37,674 nt of DNA from the NCBI GenBank assembly GCA_020723305.1, contig DYJC01000005.1:285724-323397 (forward strand), given 5' to 3'. Shown one piece after another: positions 32,162 through 37,674 of this stretch (position 1 is the first letter of the stretch; each line of letters opens with the position of its first letter). Both the position numbers and the translations under genes were made by a program. The notes under the pieces were generated by a model. It saw only the letters and a list, made by a program, of their open reading frames with translations. It was not told where the DNA came from and made no database searches. The stretch is from Desulfosudis oleivorans (GTDB lineage: Bacteria; Desulfobacterota; Desulfobacteria; Desulfobacterales; SURF-7).

Positions 32162-34257
32162 AAAACGAAATCATCAACACACTGAAGAACCTCGTAAAAG
32201 ACTCATCAGACATGGCAATGGTTGTTGCCGTGATCGGTATCCTCTGCGCAATGCTGCTGCCTCTCCATCCGGTTATACTGGATCTTTTATTGGCGCTGAA
32301 CATAACCATCGCAATCATTATCCTCATCACTACCATGTATACGATTTCACCATTGGAATTTTCCATATTTCCATCTGTCCTTCTGGTGATTACCCTGTTC
32401 CGCCTTGCATTGAATGTTGCCTCAACCCGTCTGATTCTGCTGCATGGCAGTGAAGGAGAACTGGCTGCGGGAGCCATTATCAAATCCTTTGGCAGTTTTG
32501 TTGTCGGAGGCAATTATGTCATTGGAATGATCATCTTTGTCATTCTGGTTTTGATCAATTTTATTGTTATTACCAAAGGCTCCGGCCGGATCGCTGAAGT
32601 TGCCGCCCGGTTTACCCTGGATGGAATGCCCGGCAAACAAATGGCCATTGACGCGGATTTAAATGCCGGCATTATTGATGAAAATGAAGCCCGTGAACGG
32701 AGAAAAATGATTGCAAAAGAGTCGGAATTCCACGGTGCAATGGATGGTGCAAGCAAGTTTGTGCGCGGGGATGCCATTGCCGGAATCATTATCACTGCAA
32801 TCAATATTATCGGCGGATTCATAATTGGTGTGTTTCAACAAGACATGAGCATGATGGATGCGGCAAAAAACTACACCCTGCTCACGGTGGGGGATGGCCT
32901 TGTTACCCAGATCCCGGCACTCATCATCTCCACCTCTGCCGGTCTTCTCGTATCCCGGGCAGCATCGGAAGATCGAATGGGTAAAGAATTTTTAAAACAT
33001 ATTTTTTCCACCCCAAATCCAATCTACATTGGAGCGTTTATCGTCTTTCTGCTCGGGATGGTTCCCGGATTACCTGCTTTTCCCTTTATGACGCTCTCGA
33101 TGTTCCTCATCGGAACGGTTTACTATTATCACAATGTATACGGAAAGACGAAGAAAGAAGCACTGCCTGAAACGGCTGGTAAAGAAAAAACCACCCCTAC
33201 CGGACCCGAAGAGGTTGAACACTTATTAACCCTTGATGCAATGGAACTTGAGGTTGGTTATGGGTTGATACCTCTGGTTGACAGTGAACAAACCGGTGAT
33301 CTTTTAGGTAGAATTCGAGCCATTCGAAGACAGTTTGCAACCGAAATTGGAATCATCATTCCGCCGATTCATATCCGTGATAACCTCAAATTAAAGCCTT
33401 CTGAATATCGCCTGCTGATTAAAGGTGTCCAGATGGCCGGTGCTGAACTTATGGTTAATCATCTCCTGGCCATGGACCCCGGTAATGTAACCCGGAAGAT
33501 CGAAGGCATTCCCACAACAGAACCCGCATTCAACCTTCCGGCATTATGGATTCCGCCGGAAAGGGAGGAGGATGCCAAATTTAATGGCTATACCGTTGTT
33601 GACAACTCTACGGTTATTGCTACCCATCTTACGGAAGTGATCCGGAATAATGCTTCTGACCTTCTGGGAAGACAGGAAGTACAACATCTTCTTGATAATC
33701 TGGCAAAAACCTACCCAAAAGCGGTTGAGGAGCTGGTTCCAGCTCAACTTCCCCTTGGCATACTTCAAAAGGTATTACAGAACCTTTTACGGGAAAGAGT
33801 ATCCATCCGGGACTTATTAACGATTGTCGAAGTGCTCGCGGATTATGCTTCAAAAAGCAAAGATCCGGATCTGCTGACGGAATATGTAAGACAAAAATTA
33901 GCCAGATCCATGCTAAGCCCCTATGTTCAGGATGAAGGTGTGCTACCTGTTATCACTGTTGATCAGGAAGTGGAAAATGTACTTTCTAAATCCATACAGC
34001 ATACGGAACACGGATCATATCTAGCTGCAGAGCCCAAGATCGTGGACTCCATTGTGGGTTCCATTAAAGAGGAGATTGAAAAAATTATGGCGATCAGCAT
34101 TCAGCCGATCATTCTCTGTTCTCCTGTATTGAGGCGTCACCTGAGAAAACTTGTAGAACAATTTGCGCCATCTGTGTTTGTTTTTTCGCATGCTGAAATT
34201 CAGCAGAACATTCATGTTAAATCAACCGGTAAGGTAATGTTACGACATGGTCGTTAG
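32158..34257 (+). CDS. flhA: Flagellar export protein FlhA
   Basis: FlhA is the nonameric export-gate component that uses ion-motive force and docks substrates. The 699-residue product has about eight membrane spans in its first half and a large cytoplasmic domain from about 350. FHIPEP-family blocks seen include FPSVLLVITLFRLALNVASTRLIL, GSGRIAEVAARFTLDGMPGKQMAIDADLNAGIIDE and RERRKMIAKESEFHGAMDGASKFVRGDAIAG. The conserved Asp in TLDGMPGKQMAIDAD is present. The C-terminal part has EVQHLLDNLAKTYPKAVEELVP. CAGGAG six bases before ATG 32158 supports the start. It overlaps flhF by 11 bases. Confidence 0.96.
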   Translation: MKNEIINTLKNLVKDSSDMAMVVAVIGILCAMLLPLHPVILDLLLALNITIAIIILITTMYTISPLEFSIFPSVLLVITLFRLALNVASTRLILLHGSEGELAAGAIIKSFGSFVVGGNYVIGMIIFVILVLINFIVITKGSGRIAEVAARFTLDGMPGKQMAIDADLNAGIIDENEARERRKMIAKESEFHGAMDGASKFVRGDAIAGIIITAINIIGGFIIGVFQQDMSMMDAAKNYTLLTVGDGLVTQIPALIISTSAGLLVSRAASEDRMGKEFLKHIFSTPNPIYIGAFIVFLLGMVPGLPAFPFMTLSMFLIGTVYYYHNVYGKTKKEALPETAGKEKTTPTGPEEVEHLLTLDAMELEVGYGLIPLVDSEQTGDLLGRIRAIRRQFATEIGIIIPPIHIRDNLKLKPSEYRLLIKGVQMAGAELMVNHLLAMDPGNVTRKIEGIPTTEPAFNLPALWIPPEREEDAKFNGYTVVDNSTVIATHLTEVIRNNASDLLGRQEVQHLLDNLAKTYPKAVEELVPAQLPLGILQKVLQNLLRERVSIRDLLTIVEVLADYASKSKDPDLLTEYVRQKLARSMLSPYVQDEGVLPVITVDQEVENVLSKSIQHTEHGSYLAAEPKIVDSIVGSIKEEIEKIMAISIQPIILCSPVLRRHLRKLVEQFAPSVFVFSHAEIQQNIHVKSTGKVMLRHGR

Positions 34258-35338
34258 AAAATATCAAACAAAAAGTATCCAGGAAGGGGTCAGTAAAATC
34301 AAAAAAGAACTGGGCCCCAATGCGATGATACTTTCTACAAAATGTATTCGAAAAACCACCATAGATCCATATGGAAAAGATCGATTTGAAATTACCGCGA
34401 TTCCAGGTCAGTCAGCTGAGGAGGATTATCCAAAAAATACTAAAACCATCCGTGAAGAAATTGCAAGCATCAAAGAAGTGCTGTTCCTGCTTGCTCAGCC
34501 AAATGGGCTCCCTGAAGCGTTTCAAAGCTGCCCGGACAGTTTCAAGATGTATTCCAGCCTTATCCGATCCGGAATCTCTGAAAAAAGGGTCAGTCATTTT
34601 TTTCATAAAGTGTTCCAAAATCCAGCCAATCAAAATCTAAAGAATGTCGAAATCGCCAAACAGATCTACAAAGCTGTTTTCGATTCCATTACCGTATCCA
34701 ACCCGTTTCAAACAATTGATGATCCAAAGCCTTCCGAAACGCCAAAGTTCGCCGTACTAATCGGCCCGACCGGTGTCGGAAAAACAACTACCATTGCCAA
34801 ACTGGCTGCCGATCTTTGTTTACAAAAAAGAAAAAAGGTTGGGCTCATCTCTGTTGACAATTATCGGATCGGTGCGGTTGAACAACTGAAAACATATGCA
34901 TCCATCATCGGGATTCCCTGTCTGACAGCATTTTCAAGAGAAGATATAACCGCCGCAATTCACAAACTTAAAAACCGAGATTTTGTGCTGGTGGATACGG
35001 CAGGTCACAGCCATCTGGATAAAGAAAGAATGGCCGAGCTTGTCTCTCTTCTGGGTGAAAAATTTTCCGGCTCCTGCCATCTGGTTTTAAGTTCGACAAC
35101 CAAGCAACCGGATATGAAAGATGCTGTTAAATACTTTTCCAGCTTGAACCCGCAAACATACATATTCACAAAAATCGATGAAACCAGACAACGTGGAGGA
35201 ATCCTTGACCAGATTCTTGATTATGCACTTCCGATCTCCTTTGTGACCACCGGTCAGAAAGTACCGGAAGATATTATCGCTGCAACAAAACAGAATATTT
35301 CCAGGCTGATATTTAACCGAAGCCGGTATTTATCTTAG
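34247..35338 (+). CDS. flhF: Flagellar placement GTPase FlhF
   Basis: FlhF is an SRP-type GTPase that sets the site and number of flagella, usually at a pole. The 363-residue product has an N-domain opening VRKYQTKSIQEGVSKIKKELGPNAMILSTK, typical of FlhF, and an N/G GTPase half. The P-loop is GPTGVGKTTT starting at G173, followed by KKVGLISVDNYRIGAVEQLKTYA, VLVDTAGHSHLD and a TKIDETRQRGG-like TKIDE motif. The basic B-domain is short. It overlaps flhA by 11 bases and is followed by flhG, its regulator. The pair suggests polar flagellation, by family knowledge. Confidence 0.95.
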   Translation: MVVRKYQTKSIQEGVSKIKKELGPNAMILSTKCIRKTTIDPYGKDRFEITAIPGQSAEEDYPKNTKTIREEIASIKEVLFLLAQPNGLPEAFQSCPDSFKMYSSLIRSGISEKRVSHFFHKVFQNPANQNLKNVEIAKQIYKAVFDSITVSNPFQTIDDPKPSETPKFAVLIGPTGVGKTTTIAKLAADLCLQKRKKVGLISVDNYRIGAVEQLKTYASIIGIPCLTAFSREDITAAIHKLKNRDFVLVDTAGHSHLDKERMAELVSLLGEKFSGSCHLVLSSTTKQPDMKDAVKYFSSLNPQTYIFTKIDETRQRGGILDQILDYALPISFVTTGQKVPEDIIAATKQNISRLIFNRSRYLS

Positions 35339-35361
35339 AATAAAGAAAAGGGGAGAAACAA

Positions 35362-36288
35362 TTGGATCAGGCAAACCGTTTACGAGAAATCGTAAAAACC
35401 GAAATTCACCAGCATGAAAAAAAAGCGAAGTTAAAACCACATCCGCGATCCCAAGGACTCACCTTTCCAAGGGTTATCGCTGTGACCAGCGGGAAGGGAG
35501 GGGTCGGAAAAACCAATATCGTTGGCAACCTTGCCATTGCATTTACCCGATTGGGCAAAAAAGTTATCGTGCTGGATGCAGATCTTGGGCTTGCCAATAT
35601 TGACATATTATTCAGGATTCATCCCCGTTACCATATGGGGCACGTGATCAACGGCGAAAAAGAATTATCCGAAGTCATGGCTGATGGACCGGAGGGAATC
35701 CGAATCATTCCGGCTGGCTCCGGCTTTACAGACTTTACCCATCTTACCGAAGGACAGAAATTGAACATCCTGAGCGAATTTGAATCACTGGACGAACGGG
35801 TTGATATCTTTCTCATCGACACAGGGGCCGGCATCTCTTCCAATGTAATCTATTTTAATCTAGCTGCGGATGAATGTGTTATTGTGGCAACCGACGAACC
35901 AACCTCTATTACAGATGCCTATGCGATGATCAAAGTAATGGCTACCCAGTATGGAATGAATTATTTCAAAATATTGATCAACATGGTCAAGAATGAAATG
36001 CAGGCCAAAATGGTTTATCATACGCTCAGCAAATCTGTTGATCGTTTCATCAACGATGTGGTTCTTGAGTATGTCGGCTTCTTGCCGACAGATCACTTGC
36101 TGAAACAGGCTTTGATGAACCGAAGTACGGTTATTGAAATGTACCCATCTGCACTATCCAGCACCTGTTTCCAAAATCTGGCCGATGATCTCCTGAAATC
36201 TCCGGCCAGATTAAGTGCGGAAGGAAATATCAAATTCTTTTTAAAACGTTTTATTGATTACAAAACAGCATCTGGACTGGCTATCTGA
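35362..36288 (+). CDS. flhG: MinD-like flagellar number regulator FlhG (FleN/YlxH)
   Basis: FlhG is a MinD-type ATPase that stimulates FlhF and limits flagellar number. The 308-residue product has a basic N-terminal segment (about 1-35), including the region that contacts FlhF, then the deviant Walker A S43-GKGGVGKT51 with both lysines (K45, K50). IVLDADLGLANIDILF and FLIDTGAGISSNVIYF follow, all MinD/FlhG signatures. The C-terminal end includes a short amphipathic stretch (FFLKRFIDYK) that could bind membrane. The start is TTG 35362 with GGGGAG six bases upstream. It lies 24 bases after flhF and 17 before fliA. Confidence 0.93.
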   Translation: MDQANRLREIVKTEIHQHEKKAKLKPHPRSQGLTFPRVIAVTSGKGGVGKTNIVGNLAIAFTRLGKKVIVLDADLGLANIDILFRIHPRYHMGHVINGEKELSEVMADGPEGIRIIPAGSGFTDFTHLTEGQKLNILSEFESLDERVDIFLIDTGAGISSNVIYFNLAADECVIVATDEPTSITDAYAMIKVMATQYGMNYFKILINMVKNEMQAKMVYHTLSKSVDRFINDVVLEYVGFLPTDHLLKQALMNRSTVIEMYPSALSSTCFQNLADDLLKSPARLSAEGNIKFFLKRFIDYKTASGLAI

Positions 36289-36304
36289 TCCAATATATTG
36301 AACA

Positions 36305-37072
36305 ATGATCGAAAACTATTCAAAAACTATCTCTACCGATAAAAATCAAAGGCTTACCCCTAAAGAAAGGGAAGAGCTGATTATCAGACATGCGCCTTTG
36401 GTAAAACGTATTGCTGCCAAAATGGCCACGAGACTGCCGTCATCTGTTGTTTTTGATGAACTGATCAGCGCCGGGTGTCTTGGATTAATCGATGCGATTG
36501 ACAAATTTGACCCTGAACGGGACGTCAGCCTGGAAACCTATGCTGAATTCCGGATCAGGGGTGCGATACTGGATGAACTCAGAAGTCTGGACTGGTATTC
36601 CAGATCCATGAGAAAAAAAATTCGGGATATTGAAAAAGCTGTTAGTTCTGTTGAAACCCGTGAAGGCCATTTGGCAGAAGATTGGGAAATCGCCAAAGAA
36701 CTCGGGATTGATCTGGAATCCTATTTTAAACAACTTTCCAATATTCATGGTGCTGCGCTGCTCAGCATGGATGAATTTATTAAAAATAAAAACAATCAAT
36801 CCTCTACCCAGAATACCTTTCAGGAAAAAATCAAAAGCAAGGATGATCCATCCCGAAGACTATTCAGGGAAGAGTTAAAGCGGGAAGTGACCAAAGCAAT
36901 CCAGACCCTTTCGGAAAAAGAACAGCTCGTGATATCTTTATATTATCAGGATGAATTGACTCTGAACGAAATCGGTACAATACTGAAATTAACCGAATCC
37001 AGGATTTGCCAAATCCACACAAGCGCCTTGATCAAATTAAAAAACAGGCTTCGACTGTATTATCAAGAGTAA
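36305..37072 (+). CDS. fliA: Flagellar sigma factor FliA (sigma-28)
   Basis: FliA directs RNA polymerase to late flagellar and chemotaxis genes. The 255-residue product has region 2 (HAPLVKRIAAKMATRLPSSVVFDELISAGCLGLIDAIDKFDPERDVSLETYAEFRIRGAILDELRS), region 3 (EDWEIAKELGIDLE) and region 4 (LSEKEQLVISLYYQDELTLNEIGTILKLTESRICQIHTSALIKLKNRL). VFDELISAGCLGLIDA and RIRGAILDELRSLDW are diagnostic for the sigma-28/WhiG type. No anti-sigma factor FlgM is recognisable in the window. It follows flhG in the usual flhF-flhG-fliA order. No sigma-28-type promoter was identified by eye here, as its targets lie elsewhere. Confidence 0.94.
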   Translation: MIENYSKTISTDKNQRLTPKEREELIIRHAPLVKRIAAKMATRLPSSVVFDELISAGCLGLIDAIDKFDPERDVSLETYAEFRIRGAILDELRSLDWYSRSMRKKIRDIEKAVSSVETREGHLAEDWEIAKELGIDLESYFKQLSNIHGAALLSMDEFIKNKNNQSSTQNTFQEKIKSKDDPSRRLFREELKREVTKAIQTLSEKEQLVISLYYQDELTLNEIGTILKLTESRICQIHTSALIKLKNRLRLYYQE

Positions 37073-37122
37073 CCTGTATTGATTGTTTCACATCAAAATA
37101 AATAGTTGTCAGAGTAATTACG

Positions 37123-37674
37123 ATGGCTGAAACCAAAAATCAACATACTGAGTCAGACTCTATTTCACAGGATGATATTGACCAATTACTTCAATCCGCC
37201 ATCAGCCAAGAAACAGAAGGAAAGGAGGAGATCGACAACTTACTGAGAAATCTTTCCCTTGAAGAGAGAGCTACTGATCAGAATGATACGGAAGAGAATA
37301 ACAATCTGATCGATGAAATATCTCCAGGTGATATCCGTGATCTTTTAAATATCTCTCTTGACGACATTTCCGTGGATGAGCTGGAAGCGGAACTACTTCA
37401 AGCCCAAAATCAGATTGATTCTGATGAAAAAGCAGAAGCCGAACCGCAACCGGCTACTAAATCCGATGACGCAGGTGCCATTTCCCAGGACGACATTGAC
37501 AAACTCCTTGTCGGTGAATTAACCGCTGATTCAACAAAAGCTGAAGCCGAATCGAAACCGGCTGCCGAATCCGATAGCGCAGGTGCCATTTCCCAGGGCG
37601 ACATTGACAAACTCCTTGCCGGTGAATTAACCGCTGATTCAACAAAAGCTGAAGCCGAATCGAAACCGGCTGCC
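37123..37674 (+). CDS. Protein with repeated FliM-N-like ISQxDIDxLL motifs (3' truncated)
   Basis: The first 184 residues are visible and run off the window. They are acidic, low-complexity and probably disordered. A short motif recurs: ISQDDIDQLL (14-23), EEIDNLL (35-41), ISPGDIRDLL (66-75), ISQDDIDKLL (120-129) and ISQGDIDKLL (156-165). It closely matches the FliM N-terminal CheY-binding peptide, which in this genome is LSQEEVDSLL. Linkers are Ala/Glu/Lys/Pro-rich. The last two copies sit in a 36-residue repeat. The protein could be a multivalent dock for CheY-P or related receivers, or carry a C-ring or receiver domain further on; I cannot see which. It follows fliA by 50 bases and no strong ribosome site is seen. 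Confidence 0.72.
   Translation, partial: MAETKNQHTESDSISQDDIDQLLQSAISQETEGKEEIDNLLRNLSLEERATDQNDTEENNNLIDEISPGDIRDLLNISLDDISVDELEAELLQAQNQIDSDEKAEAEPQPATKSDDAGAISQDDIDKLLVGELTADSTKAEAESKPAAESDSAGAISQGDIDKLLAGELTADSTKAEAESKPAA
37474..37674 (+). repeat. 108-bp in-frame tandem repeat
   Basis: Units begin at 37474 and 37582 (GGTGCCATTTCCCAGG in both), giving a 108-base, 36-codon period. The two copies are nearly identical, and the second runs to the window's edge. Each encodes one ISQxDIDKLL motif, then GELTADSTKAEAESKPAA. A degenerate earlier half-unit (AEAEPQPATKSDDA) precedes the first. The near-identity points to recent expansion, so copy number may vary among strains. Confidence 0.85.

Noticed and set aside
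37410..37645. Minus-strand ORFs with repeated MSMSPWEMAP-like sequence
   Set aside because: They are the complement of the 108-bp tandem repeat in the plus-strand multi-motif gene, so the repeat pattern is inherited and not independent coding.
1..37674. tRNA, rRNA, CRISPR arrays, transposase genes, integrases, attachment sites
   Set aside because: None was seen on either strand; the locus looks like a conserved chromosomal flagellar cluster and not a mobile island.

Overview
The window is a long, nearly continuous flagellar and chemotaxis locus from a Gram-negative bacterium. The gene set and order (fliF-G-H-I-J, fliL-M-N-O-P-Q-R, flhB-A-F-G, fliA), the sigma-54 promoters with NtrC-type activators, the modest GC content and the HD-GYP/PilZ/CheX signalling genes suggest a deltaproteobacterial (Desulfobacterota, Desulfobacterales-like) host. 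That placement is inference from style and content; no rRNA or other phylogenetic marker is present.

Layout. 1-107: the tail of an HD-GYP c-di-GMP phosphodiesterase. 237-3450: two PilZ proteins, CheX, CheY and a receiver-less sigma-54 activator. 3453-3564: a nested inverted-repeat element. 3775-7826: a sigma-54 promoter, a secreted TPR protein and a second sigma-54 activator with a receiver domain. 7827-15185: a sigma-54 promoter, then flgB, flgC, fliE, fliF, fliG, fliH, fliI, fliJ and a MotE-like gene. 15399-21482: a sigma-54 promoter, fliK, flgD, a giant flgE and a strong terminator. 21488-21757: a small orphan ORF. 21760-23726, the only convincing minus-strand genes: an FlgP/LPP20-like lipoprotein and a secreted four-repeat Ig/PKD-like protein, with their own minus-strand sigma-54 promoter. 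24114-36288: a sigma-54 promoter, motA, two different motB-like genes, fliL, fliM, fliN, fliO, fliP, fliQ, fliR, flhB, flhA, flhF and flhG. 36305-37072: fliA. 37123 to the end: the start of a protein carrying an array of FliM-N-terminus-like motifs. Ring, hook-junction, filament and most chemosensory genes (flgF/G/H/I, flgK/L, fliC/D, cheA/W) are not in the window.

How it works together. The two AAA+ activators probably drive the five strong -24/-12 promoters (consensus about TTGGCAY-N5-TTGCT), which head the TPR/activator, rod-MS-ring-export, hook, lipoprotein/PKD and stator/switch/export-gate units. FliA would then serve late genes elsewhere. FlhF and FlhG set flagellar number and place. 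CheY/CheX and the PilZ proteins feed chemotactic and c-di-GMP signals to the switch.

The most unusual items are: two adjacent MotB-like proteins with complementary losses (one lacks the ion-binding Asp, the other has an altered peptidoglycan-binding HTD motif); an A10 tract separating a well-placed ribosome binding site from the first MotB frame; a 1139-residue hook protein built from two kinds of internal repeat; the embedded lipoprotein/PKD operon; and the terminal protein with five FliM-like ISQ-x-DID-x-LL motifs, two of them in a 108-bp tandem repeat.
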